Source of the DNA: Bacteroidales bacterium
Lineage (GTDB): Bacteria; Bacteroidota; Bacteroidia; Bacteroidales; Bacteroidaceae
DNA length: 64,000 nucleotides
Direction: 5' to 3'
NCBI GenBank assembly: GCA_015654535.1
Contig: JAATGU010000132.1
Coordinates: 26,499-90,498, forward strand
In this document: piece after piece, positions 9,177-18,144 of the stretch
Layout: each line of letters starts with the position of its first letter
Numbering within the stretch: the stretch's first letter is position 1
Position numbers and translations under genes: made by a program
Notes under the pieces: model-generated
Told to the model about the DNA's origin: nothing
The model's input: the letters and a program-made list of their open reading frames with translations, nothing else
The model's database searches: none

Positions 9177-10724
9177 ATGAATACAAGATTCTTAAAATAT
9201 ATCATTCCAGTGTTATCATTAACACTCGCTATGAATTTCACTTCGTGCGTTGGTGATCTTGATGTTTCTCCTATTGATCCTAATCTGAATGTTACGTTTG
9301 ATCAAGATGCCAATTTTGCAAAGATTTATGCGGGACTTGCTATTACCGGAAATCAAGGTCCTGCTGGTCAACCAGATATTGTGGGTACCGATGAAGGTGG
9401 TTCAGGACTAATGCGTATGCTTTTTAACCTCAATGAATTGCCTACAGATGAGGCTATTTGTGCATGGAGTGGCGACGCAGATGTTTATCCGTTGAATTTC
9501 TCTAAAATAGGAGCTTCAAATGGAGTTGTACTTAATATGTTCAATCGTCTTTATACTCAGATTGCTCAATGTAATAACTTCCTCATCCAAACAGGCAGTT
9601 TGACAGATGAATCTACATTAACTCAGCGCGCTGAGGTTCGGTTTATTCGTGCGTTAGATTATTATTATCTTATTGACCTTTATGGAAATGTACCATTTGT
9701 CGATGAGATAACAGGGATAGGAACATATCTTCCTCAAAGGATTTTGCGGGCTGATTTATTTAAATACGTTGAATCTGAACTTCTTGCTATAGAGCCTCAG
9801 ATGAAAGCTCCTAAAACAAATCTTTATGGAAGAGCGGATCAGGCCGCCGTATGGATGCTGCTTTCACGATTATATCTTAATGCAGAAGTTTATACCGGTA
9901 CTGCCCAATGGGCAAATGCAGCTACTTATGCTGGCAAAGTTATGAATGCAGGATATATTCTTGAACCGAACTATAATGATATGTTTAAAGCTGACAATAA
10001 TACTTCAACCGAAATGATTCTTCCTATCTGTTATGATGGTGTTAATACTCGTTCCTGGAGTGGATTATTCTTTATTGCAAGTTTTATCTCTGGAGATATG
10101 AATACGGTAGCTAAATTTGGAACGAAAGAAGCTTGGGGAGGAAATCGTGCACGTGCTTCATTAATTAAAAAGTTTGTCTCTGATGGAAATCTTGACAATA
10201 CAGAAGATGTTCGTGCTTCGTTTTATATAATAGATCGTACTTTAACAATTACGAAACCTACAGAATTTAAAGAAGGATATTCAGTCACTAAGTTTAAGAA
10301 TATCACTAAAGCCGGTGCTATAGGTAGCGATCCTAATCAACAATTTCCAGATATGGATTTCCCATTGTTTCGTCTGGCTGAGGCAAATCTTACTTTTGCT
10401 GAAGCTACTCTTAGAGCCAATGGTGATAAAAGCGCTGCCTTGGCTGCAATTAATGCTTTGAGAGAGCGGGCTAATGCACCGACGATTTCGTTGAATGATC
10501 TTACATTAGACTTTATTCTTGATGAAAAATCACGCGAGTTCTATTTTGAAGCTCAACGTCGTACGGATTTAATTCGTTATAAGAAGTTTACTTCTGGTTA
10601 TACATGGGATTGGAAAGGTGGTACAGTTGAGGGCACTTCTATTCCTAGTACTATGTCACTTTACCCTATACCGACAGCCCAACTTACAGCCAATAGTAAC
10701 TTGAGACAAAATTCTGGTTATTAA
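9177..10724 (+). CDS. SusD/RagB-family surface glycan-binding lipoprotein
   Basis: 515 residues. The signal peptide ends in a lipobox with acylated Cys24 (MNFTSC). Helical TPR-like segments such as RFIRALDYYYLIDLYGNVPF and the C-terminal block DEKSREFYFEAQRRTDLIRY are typical of SusD proteins. It would cap the SusC channel and hand over oligosaccharides. It follows susC by 19 bp in the same operon. Confidence 0.93.
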   Translation: MNTRFLKYIIPVLSLTLAMNFTSCVGDLDVSPIDPNLNVTFDQDANFAKIYAGLAITGNQGPAGQPDIVGTDEGGSGLMRMLFNLNELPTDEAICAWSGDADVYPLNFSKIGASNGVVLNMFNRLYTQIAQCNNFLIQTGSLTDESTLTQRAEVRFIRALDYYYLIDLYGNVPFVDEITGIGTYLPQRILRADLFKYVESELLAIEPQMKAPKTNLYGRADQAAVWMLLSRLYLNAEVYTGTAQWANAATYAGKVMNAGYILEPNYNDMFKADNNTSTEMILPICYDGVNTRSWSGLFFIASFISGDMNTVAKFGTKEAWGGNRARASLIKKFVSDGNLDNTEDVRASFYIIDRTLTITKPTEFKEGYSVTKFKNITKAGAIGSDPNQQFPDMDFPLFRLAEANLTFAEATLRANGDKSAALAAINALRERANAPTISLNDLTLDFILDEKSREFYFEAQRRTDLIRYKKFTSGYTWDWKGGTVEGTSIPSTMSLYPIPTAQLTANSNLRQNSGY

Positions 10725-10755
10725 TTTAGTGAAAAACATCTAAAAGAAAATTAGT

Positions 10756-11865
10756 ATGAAAAAATTTAATATATTATTGTTCTCTGTGGTTGGTCTGTTA
10801 GCATTTTCTGCTTGTACAGACAATCAGGATCCTGTTATAAACTCGTTGAAAGACAGTGATAATAATGCAATCTCATTTGTTCTGAATGCTCCAAGTAACA
10901 GTTCATATACGCTGATTGCTGATAATGCCAATAGCATTATTGATATTTTTACTTGTGAACAGCCCAATTATGGATTTTCTGCTGCTGTAACTTATACAGT
11001 TCAGGTTTGTAAGGGAAATAATGAGTTTGTAGATTTAAAGGAACTTGCTACCAAAGTTTCAGGCGAAAGGATTCCAATTAAAACATTTGAACTGAATGAT
11101 GCGATGAACGCATTGGGAATGGCGAATTCTACGCAGGCTTATGATGTGGATTTTCGTCTTAAAGCCCTTATAAATGATTCTGTTCAATCTCTTTATTCCA
11201 ATACAGTAAGTATGACAGTTACCCCGTATAGTGGTGCGCGTACTAAAGTATACTTTGTAGGTAGCATTTTCAATAATGGATGGAATAACAATGATTTAAC
11301 AATGCGCCTTTTTGCAGATGATGATTTGAATGACATGCTCTATACCTATACTGGTTATGTTCCCGCTAATAGTGAATTTAAATTGATCCAAAATCCAGGC
11401 AGTTATGACGTTCAATGGGGATATGCGAGTGATGGAGTGTTAACTGGCACTGGCAATCCAGGTAATATTGGGGGCTTTACTACTAGTGGTTATTATACTA
11501 TGAATTTTGATCTTGATAAAAATACTTATTCTGTGGTTGCTTATACTGGAGCGTTAACTGAGTATAACCAAATCTCATTGATCGGTGATTTTAATTCATG
11601 GGGGGCGGATTTAGACCTTACCCAGGCAACTTATGATAAACATATTTGGATTAATAGTAGTGCAGTTATTCCTTCTGATGGGAAATTGAAACTTCGCGTT
11701 AACCATGATTGGGCAACTAGTTTTGGAGGAAGTAATAGTTTGTGGGAAGCTAAACAAGGAGAGTTTGCTAAGTTTGATGGCGGTGATAATGTGAAGGTAA
11801 AAGCTGGAACTTACTTTGTGAAGTTCAATGATATAACCAAACATATTATTATGATTGCTCAATAA
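10756..11865 (+). CDS. SusE/SusF-like starch-binding outer-membrane lipoprotein
   Basis: 369 residues, with a lipobox at Cys20 (LAFSAC). An N-terminal SusE-like Ig domain (about 30-155, ISFVLNAPSNSSYTLIAD) is followed by two repeated binding modules, each with the pattern V/IG(S/D)FNxW: KVYFVGSIFNNGWNNN and QISLIGDFNSWGADL. Such modules bind alpha-glucan in SusE and SusF. Third gene of the sus operon, 31 bp after susD, and followed by a strong terminator. Assigned by order and motif; sequence in this family is poorly conserved. Confidence 0.82.
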   Translation: MKKFNILLFSVVGLLAFSACTDNQDPVINSLKDSDNNAISFVLNAPSNSSYTLIADNANSIIDIFTCEQPNYGFSAAVTYTVQVCKGNNEFVDLKELATKVSGERIPIKTFELNDAMNALGMANSTQAYDVDFRLKALINDSVQSLYSNTVSMTVTPYSGARTKVYFVGSIFNNGWNNNDLTMRLFADDDLNDMLYTYTGYVPANSEFKLIQNPGSYDVQWGYASDGVLTGTGNPGNIGGFTTSGYYTMNFDLDKNTYSVVAYTGALTEYNQISLIGDFNSWGADLDLTQATYDKHIWINSSAVIPSDGKLKLRVNHDWATSFGGSNSLWEAKQGEFAKFDGGDNVKVKAGTYFVKFNDITKHIIMIAQ

Positions 11866-11883
11866 TAGAACTATGAAATGTTG

Positions 11884-11920
11884 GCAAAGCGAAGTTATTA
11901 CTACTTCGCTTTGCTTTTTT
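11884..11920 (+). terminator. Rho-independent terminator after the susE-like gene
   Basis: A perfect 11-bp stem (GCAAAGCGAAG at 11884-11894 with CTTCGCTTTGC at 11904-11914) and a 9-base loop are followed by six T. It separates the binding-protein genes from the amylase, which may need readthrough or its own promoter. Confidence 0.85.
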
Positions 11921-11932
11921 AAATCGACACGT

Positions 11933-14704
11933 ATGAAAAAAATATTATCTATTGTTCTCTTTCTTTTCTGCCAATTATTTATTTTTGGGCAGGTTGTTAC
12001 TACAGTACCTCAATTTCCGGTTGAGAGTAAATCTGTAGTAGTTACTTTCGATGCGACAAAAGGTAGCGCTGGATTACAAAACTATACTGGCGATGTATAT
12101 GCACATACAGGAGTTGTTACGGATCAAAGTAATGGAAATTGGACCTATGTAAAAGCCGATTGGAGCACAAATCTTCCTGAATGTAAAATGAATTCTTTAG
12201 GCAATAATAAGTATTCACTGACTATTGCTGATATTCGTTCATTCTACGGTGTTCCTGCTAATGAAAAAATATTGAAACTTGCTTTTGTCTTTAGAGGATC
12301 CACAGGTAGTCCGGAAGGAAAAGGAGATGGAGGAACAGACATCTTTTGCCCTGTTTATGAATTGGGATTGCATGTCGCATTTACTACTCCTGCAAATGAT
12401 TTGTTGATTACAGCACCTCAGACAATTACTTTCAATGCTGCGTCGTCTGATGCTTCTAATCTTAATCTGTATATTAATAATTCATTGGTAAGTTCTGTAA
12501 GCAATGCTACCAGCATATCCTTTTCCTCTAATTTTACTTCTCCTGGAAATTATGCAGTAAAAGCCGAAGCTATTTTGGGAACTGAAACGGTAACCGCTTC
12601 CCGATTGATTACCTATAAAGGAGCAGTTACTTATAAGGCTATTCCAGATGGGATGCAATATGGTATTAATTATGCAGCTGATGGCAAAAGTGCTACTTTA
12701 GTGTTCTATACTCCTGTGAGAAAAAGTTACGACTCAGATAAAGTTACAGATGTCTATCTGATAGGGGATTTTAATAATTGGACCCCAATGTCAGACTATA
12801 TGATGTATCGTAGTACCTCTTCGTCTGGTTATAATGATGCGTGGTGGATGACCATACAGAATCTTATACCAGGAAAAGAATATGGTTTTCAATATTTAGT
12901 CTCTTATGTAGATGGTTCATCTAAAAGGATAGCAGATCCTTATTGTCAAAAGGTACAAGACCCATGGAATGATAAGTGGATTAATCAGTATAGTGAAATT
13001 TATCCTGACTTGGCAGCTTATCCGGAAGAGAAAACGAGTGATATTGTGTCTGTTTTGCAACCGGGAAAAGCTTCATACACTTGGCAGATAACTAATTTTA
13101 CGACTCCGAATAAAAATAACGTTGTTGCATACGAAATGCTTTTGCGAGATTTCACGGATGGAAAATCGCTTAAGGCTGCTCTTGATAAATTAGATTATTT
13201 AAAAACGCTTGGAGTAAATGCAGTTGAACTGATGCCTATTACCGAATTTGATGGAAATAGTAGCTGGGGATATAATCCAAGTTTTTATTTTGCTCCTGAT
13301 AAGGCTTATGGTACGGAAGCTGATTATAAACTGTTTATTGATGAGTGCCATAAAAGAGGAATGGCAGTTATTTTGGATATGGTCCTTAATCATGCGACCG
13401 GCAATAATCCGATGGCCAAACTTTATTGGAATAGCACAGCAAGTAAAACCTCAGCGGCTAATCCTTGGTTTAATGTGGATGCTCCGCATCCCTACAGTGT
13501 GTTTTGTGATTTTAAGCATGGATACATTGGAACTAAAGATTATTTTAAGCGGGTAATGAAATATTGGATTGAAGAATTTCATGTGGATGGATACCGTCTT
13601 GACTTATCAAAAGGATTGACCGACAATGCTTCTACTGAAGCAACGGCTGCTAATTATGATCAGACTCGTATTGATAATATTACTGATTATTATAATGCAG
13701 CTAAAGAAGTAAAGCCGGATGTTTTATTTATTCTGGAACATTTTTGTGTGGATACAGAAGAGAAAGCGCTTTCTGATAAAGGAATGATTTTATGGAATAA
13801 GATGAATGATGCCGGAAAGTTAATAGCCAAAGGCACTAATGCTGATTTAAGTTCAATGAATGTATCTACCCGTACACAGATCGCTTATCTGGAAAGTCAT
13901 GATGAAGAGAGACTTGGATACGAAGCAATGACTAACGGTGCCTCAAAAAATGATCTTGCTACTTCAATGAAGCAATTATCTTCAGAAGCTGCGCTTTTCT
14001 TTGCTGTACCGGGATCAAAGATGATTTGGCAGTTTGGAGAATTAGGATATGATTATTCCATCAATGAGGGAGGAGACAGAACGGCAGCTAAACCTGTTAA
14101 ATGGGATTATCTGGATATACCAGAACGACTAAATTTATATAAAACTTATAGTAGGGTGCTTAATTTGAGATTACAATATCCAAATGCATTTAGTCAGGGA
14201 ACCGTAACTCGAAGTTTAGCTTTGAGCGACTGGAATAATGGAAAAAGTGTAGTAATCTCGCATAATGATTTGAGTGTGGTGGCAGTTTCTAACCTACAGG
14301 ATATAGCTATAAGTTCAACAGTTACTTTTCCCAAAACAGGCATTTGGTATGATTTGATGACCGGAGATCAGCTCAATGTTACCTCTGCGACAAGGACTAT
14401 TCCTATTCCTGCGCATGGATTTTTATTTTATATTGACCATCAGACAACATTTCCTTCGGTTGGAATTGAAAATATTGAGAATTATGTTGGTGCAACTGCG
14501 TATTATGATGCTTCAACTTCTCAAATAAAAATACTTGCAGACAAGGAATTGGGCAATATAAAAGTCTATTCAGTCAATGGAATGTTAATGGAGAGTGTTA
14601 ATAATAAAATTACTGTTGAGGCTTCTACTTTGCCTTTAGGTTGTTACATTATCCATGTTTTATTTAGAGATGGAACTTCTCAAAATTTTAAAATCATGAA
14701 GTAA
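11933..14704 (+). CDS. GH13 alpha-amylase with N-terminal binding modules and T9SS-type tail
   Basis: About 923 residues from the ATG at 11933. An in-frame start at 11855 is rejected because it lies inside the previous gene and before the terminator. Order: signal peptide (cut after FGQ), a carbohydrate-binding-like domain (about 21-140), an Ig-like domain (145-230), a CBM48-like module (VYLIGDFNNWTPM), and the GH13 barrel with DMVLNH. Predicted nucleophile is Asp557 (GYRLDLS), acid/base Glu602 (ILEHF) and third acid Asp657 (ESHDEER). The last about 80 residues (IKVYSVNGMLMESV ... LPLGCYIIHV) look like a type IX secretion sorting domain. It would hydrolyse starch or glycogen at the cell surface or outside. 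The subfamily is not resolved. Confidence 0.87.
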   Translation: MKKILSIVLFLFCQLFIFGQVVTTVPQFPVESKSVVVTFDATKGSAGLQNYTGDVYAHTGVVTDQSNGNWTYVKADWSTNLPECKMNSLGNNKYSLTIADIRSFYGVPANEKILKLAFVFRGSTGSPEGKGDGGTDIFCPVYELGLHVAFTTPANDLLITAPQTITFNAASSDASNLNLYINNSLVSSVSNATSISFSSNFTSPGNYAVKAEAILGTETVTASRLITYKGAVTYKAIPDGMQYGINYAADGKSATLVFYTPVRKSYDSDKVTDVYLIGDFNNWTPMSDYMMYRSTSSSGYNDAWWMTIQNLIPGKEYGFQYLVSYVDGSSKRIADPYCQKVQDPWNDKWINQYSEIYPDLAAYPEEKTSDIVSVLQPGKASYTWQITNFTTPNKNNVVAYEMLLRDFTDGKSLKAALDKLDYLKTLGVNAVELMPITEFDGNSSWGYNPSFYFAPDKAYGTEADYKLFIDECHKRGMAVILDMVLNHATGNNPMAKLYWNSTASKTSAANPWFNVDAPHPYSVFCDFKHGYIGTKDYFKRVMKYWIEEFHVDGYRLDLSKGLTDNASTEATAANYDQTRIDNITDYYNAAKEVKPDVLFILEHFCVDTEEKALSDKGMILWNKMNDAGKLIAKGTNADLSSMNVSTRTQIAYLESHDEERLGYEAMTNGASKNDLATSMKQLSSEAALFFAVPGSKMIWQFGELGYDYSINEGGDRTAAKPVKWDYLDIPERLNLYKTYSRVLNLRLQYPNAFSQGTVTRSLALSDWNNGKSVVISHNDLSVVAVSNLQDIAISSTVTFPKTGIWYDLMTGDQLNVTSATRTIPIPAHGFLFYIDHQTTFPSVGIENIENYVGATAYYDASTSQIKILADKELGNIKVYSVNGMLMESVNNKITVEASTLPLGCYIIHVLFRDGTSQNFKIMK

Positions 14705-14721
14705 CTCACTTAACTTACTTG

Positions 14722-14777
14722 AAATAGCAATGTGCCAATATAGTCTTTAATGAGATTATTTTGGCACATTGCTATTT
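14722..14777. terminator. Long hairpin after the amylase gene
   Basis: A perfect 17-bp inverted repeat (AAATAGCAATGTGCCAA at 14722-14738; its complement at 14761-14777) with a 22-base loop, starting 18 bp past the amylase stop codon. There is no long T-run, so it may be an mRNA-stabilising or bidirectional element rather than a classic terminator. Confidence 0.6.
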
Positions 14778-14844
14778 GTATTATACAAATTTTAACATCA
14801 AGAATCCTTATTAATGAGGATTGCATGATTCCCAATAAAAATAG

Positions 14845-14852
14845 TACCTTTG
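14845..14852 (+). promoter_or_regulatory. Candidate promoter of the porphyrin-salvage operon
   Basis: TACCTTTG matches TAnnTTTG, with a TTG at 14821-14823 at roughly -33 spacing. An upstream in-frame ATG at 14850 falls inside this box, so the receptor is taken to start at 14877. Confidence 0.55.
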
Positions 14853-14876
14853 CCAAAAATTAATTTTAGAGTTAAA

Positions 14877-16937
14877 ATGCTTAAGTCAACTATTTTAGTA
14901 TCTCTCTTAGCCCTTTGCCAGAATATACAATCGAACCCTATTGAGAATGATACGCTTAGTCAGCATCATGTGGTTTTAGACGAAGTGGTGGTGACTTCTT
15001 ATAAAGAGAAAAAAAATATCCGTGAGATTCCTGCTTCTGTTTCCTCTCTTTCCTTGAGTGAGATTCGAAATAAAAATATTATTGGATTGAAAGATTTAAG
15101 TGCTTACATTCCCAATCTATTTTTTCCAGACTATGGTTCCAAGTTGACATCCCCTATTTACATTCGTGGCGTTGGCTCTAAAATTAATTCCCCTTCTGTG
15201 GGGTTGTATATGGATGGAATTCCTTTTTTTGATAAATCCGTGTTTGATCTGGATATCAACGAAGTGGAAAGAATAGAAGTGCTTCGCGGACCGCAAGGTA
15301 CTCTTTATGGGCGCAATACTATGGGGGGAATTATCAATGTGTATACTAAGAATCCATTAATATATCATGGTGCCACTTTGAGTGTAACGGCTGCTAACTA
15401 TGGGCAGACAGCATTTTCGGGATCTTATTATGGAAAAGCGAGTGATTCGTTTGGTTATTCTCTTTCTGGAAATTATAAACATTCCGATGGCTTTTTTAAG
15501 AATGAATATACGGGTAGCGCAGTTGATAATTTAAATGCAGCTTCAGGTAAGTTAAAATTATACTGGAAAGCAAGTCAGCGATTTAATGCAAATTTACTTG
15601 TTAACTATGAATATTCGGATCAGGGTGGTTATCCGTATGCGCTTATGGATATGACAACCGGAAAGATTGGTAATGTGGACTATAATAATTATAGTTCTTA
15701 TCGGCATGGAATACTTACCAGTGGATTGACGATGAACTATTCCTTTGAGTACTTTTTACTAAAATCAGTAACAAGCTATCAATATTTTGATGATAGGCAG
15801 GCTATTGATCAGGACTTTAGTCCTAAACCTACCTTCTTTGTAACTCAGAAGCAGCGCCAACACATGGTATCTGAAGAAGTGGAAATGAAATCTTTTGGGA
15901 ATGAACGTTATGCATGGCTCAATGGTGTTTTTGCTTTTCATCAGGGCACTACTAACGCAGTGGACAATAGTCCATCCCTGAAAGATTATGATTCTCCTAC
16001 CAGTGGACTTGCCTTCTATCATCAGTCCAGTTATAAAGACTTGTTTTTTGAAGGATTATCTGCCTCTGCCGGTCTGCGCCTTGATTATGAAAAGGCCAGC
16101 CAAAAATATATTTCAATGAAGATTGTCTCAGGAGAGGCGCAAACGTTGCAGACGCTTAATACGGATCTTGAATTTTCCCAACTTACTCCAAAAGTATCTT
16201 TGCAATATCAGATTACTCCCCGTAACATGACTTATGCAACTGTGACGAGAGGCTATAAAACAGGAGGATTCAATGTCTCTTTTGATACAGAGAAGGAGCA
16301 GACTTTTGATCCTGAATATAGTTGGAATTACGAAGTGGGAGGGAAGTTCTCTTGCTTTGCCGATCGGTTGAAGGGCGATTTTTCTCTATTCTATATTGAC
16401 TGGAGGCATCAGCAAATTTCTCAAATACCGCCTATTAGTAATGTCGGTACCATGTTAGTAAATGCCGGGAAGTCTTACAGTAAGGGAGTGGAGCTGGCTA
16501 TGCAGGGACATATATGCAAAGGTTTGGACTTGCAAATGAGTTATGGTTACACAGAAGCTAAATTCCGTTCTTATCAGTCTGGCTCAGCCGATTATTCAGG
16601 AAATTATATTCCTTATGTTCCCCGAGAAACGGTGATGTTGGGTGGTGATTATAATTTGAATCTTCGTTCCAGATACATCGATAGACTTGTTTTTTCTACT
16701 CAATATATTGGTACGGGAAAACTTTATTGGAACGAAAAAAATATAGTCAGTCAACCTTATTATGGTATTCTTAATGGGAAAGTATCTGCTCATAAAGGAA
16801 ACTTAACCGTGGACTTGTGGATAAAGAATGCCACCTCGCAGGATTATGTGGCTTATTATTTTGAAATGGGAAACTCTTTTGCACAAAAAGGGAAACCGAC
16901 GACTTTTGGAACCACCATTTCATTCACGATCAAATAA
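14877..16937 (+). CDS. TonB-dependent outer-membrane receptor (putative porphyrin/heme type)
   Basis: About 686 residues. A signal peptide (MLKSTILVSLLALCQNIQS) leads into a TonB-box-like VVLDEVVVTSYKEKK and a classic plug (IREIPASVSSLS; PIYIRGVGS; VERIEVLRGPQGTLYGRNTMGG). A 22-strand-type barrel follows, ending TTISFTIK. It lacks the carboxypeptidase-like N-terminal domain of SusC proteins and has no SusD partner, so it is a siderophore/heme/vitamin-type receptor. It is followed within 7 bp by an MFS gene and then hemN and PPO, which suggests a porphyrin or porphyrinogen ligand. The ligand is inference. Confidence 0.85.
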   Translation: MLKSTILVSLLALCQNIQSNPIENDTLSQHHVVLDEVVVTSYKEKKNIREIPASVSSLSLSEIRNKNIIGLKDLSAYIPNLFFPDYGSKLTSPIYIRGVGSKINSPSVGLYMDGIPFFDKSVFDLDINEVERIEVLRGPQGTLYGRNTMGGIINVYTKNPLIYHGATLSVTAANYGQTAFSGSYYGKASDSFGYSLSGNYKHSDGFFKNEYTGSAVDNLNAASGKLKLYWKASQRFNANLLVNYEYSDQGGYPYALMDMTTGKIGNVDYNNYSSYRHGILTSGLTMNYSFEYFLLKSVTSYQYFDDRQAIDQDFSPKPTFFVTQKQRQHMVSEEVEMKSFGNERYAWLNGVFAFHQGTTNAVDNSPSLKDYDSPTSGLAFYHQSSYKDLFFEGLSASAGLRLDYEKASQKYISMKIVSGEAQTLQTLNTDLEFSQLTPKVSLQYQITPRNMTYATVTRGYKTGGFNVSFDTEKEQTFDPEYSWNYEVGGKFSCFADRLKGDFSLFYIDWRHQQISQIPPISNVGTMLVNAGKSYSKGVELAMQGHICKGLDLQMSYGYTEAKFRSYQSGSADYSGNYIPYVPRETVMLGGDYNLNLRSRYIDRLVFSTQYIGTGKLYWNEKNIVSQPYYGILNGKVSAHKGNLTVDLWIKNATSQDYVAYYFEMGNSFAQKGKPTTFGTTISFTIK

Positions 16938-16944
16938 TAAAATA

Positions 16945-18144
16945 ATGAAAACAAGCCATCCAAATAAACTTTTGACTTTTTTCTCGCTTTACATAGCCCA
17001 GTCTGTACCCATGAGCCTGTTCAGTACCTTACTACCTGTACTTATGCGGCAGGATAATTTTTCATTGAGTGCCATTGGCTTGCTCCAATTAATCAAACTT
17101 CCGTGGATTGTGAAGTTTCTCTGGGCGCCGGTGGTAGACAAGCGTACTTCGGAATTGAACACTTATAAAAGATGGATTTTTTCATCCGAAACGGTTTATG
17201 CGGTTTTGATTTTACTGGTAGCCTTTCTTGATTTGAAAACAAGCTTTTATACCATCTTGATGTTGGTTATCTTATCTTTTATTGCTTCGGCAACCCAGGA
17301 TATTGCTACCGATGCACTTACCGCTCTTTCTTTTAACCGTAAGGAAAGAAGTTTGGGTAACAGTATGCAAAGCATGGGCAGTTTTGCCGGATCGTTAGTT
17401 GGTGGAGGATTATTGTTATTGCTCTATAAACACACCGGATGGACTACTTTACTAGTTTGTGTTTCTTTGTTTGTGATGCTGGCATTGGTCCCTCTTTTAT
17501 TTTATAAAGATAAGGATTTCACCTCTAAGCAAGGTCGTACGCCTATTGGCATGAAAGATATTCTTTTTTTCTTTCAGCAAAAAAGAATCAGTCGCCAACT
17601 AATTTTCCTGATTCTGTTTTATTCCGGTATAATTGGCACACTGGCAATGGTGAAACCTTATTTGGTGGATTTAGGATATAAAACGAGTGAAATAGGATTT
17701 ATGTTTGGTGTATTTGGTTCATTGTCCGGTTGTCTTTGTTCTTGTGCGGGCGGCTATGTGATCCGTTCTTTGGGACGGTATTATTCCCGTATTCTTTTTG
17801 CCTGCATCATTTTGGCAACCACACTCTTGTTCTATTTTCTGTCTCTTTCCACTCCCGGAAGCGTACTGCTATATGTAGCCATCTTCTGTTTGTGGGGAAG
17901 TTATGGACTCTCTTCCGTGTTAGTTTACACGATTGCCATGGATTATGTGAGAGAAGGGAGGGAAGGAACGGACTTCACTTTGCAAACGGTGATTACCCAC
18001 TTAAGCAGTATGATTATTGCCGTAAGCAGTGGTAAACTTGCTGATTGTCTGGGTTACAGTGGACTGTTCCTTGCGGAGGTCGGCTTGGCTGTATTGTCAT
18101 TAGTTTATATTCTCACTTGTTTTAAAAAAACTGTCTCGTCATGA
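16945..18144 (+). CDS. MFS transporter, AmpG-like (putative porphyrin importer)
   Basis: About 399 residues from the ATG at 16945, with about 12 membrane segments. The start inside the receptor gene at 16828 is rejected. Sequence such as LIKLPWIVKFLWAPVVDK and SFIASATQDIATDALTA resembles the AmpG/acetyl-CoA transporter branch of the major facilitator superfamily. The stop overlaps the hemN start by 4 bp (ATGA), so expression is translationally coupled to a heme enzyme. I infer that it carries a tetrapyrrole across the inner membrane. A peptidoglycan-fragment or siderophore cargo remains possible. Confidence 0.8.
   Translation: MKTSHPNKLLTFFSLYIAQSVPMSLFSTLLPVLMRQDNFSLSAIGLLQLIKLPWIVKFLWAPVVDKRTSELNTYKRWIFSSETVYAVLILLVAFLDLKTSFYTILMLVILSFIASATQDIATDALTALSFNRKERSLGNSMQSMGSFAGSLVGGGLLLLLYKHTGWTTLLVCVSLFVMLALVPLLFYKDKDFTSKQGRTPIGMKDILFFFQQKRISRQLIFLILFYSGIIGTLAMVKPYLVDLGYKTSEIGFMFGVFGSLSGCLCSCAGGYVIRSLGRYYSRILFACIILATTLLFYFLSLSTPGSVLLYVAIFCLWGSYGLSSVLVYTIAMDYVREGREGTDFTLQTVITHLSSMIIAVSSGKLADCLGYSGLFLAEVGLAVLSLVYILTCFKKTVSS

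Noticed and set aside
11855..11932. Upstream in-frame start for the amylase
   Set aside because: It lies inside the susE-like gene, runs through a terminator hairpin and would place 26 residues before a good signal peptide.
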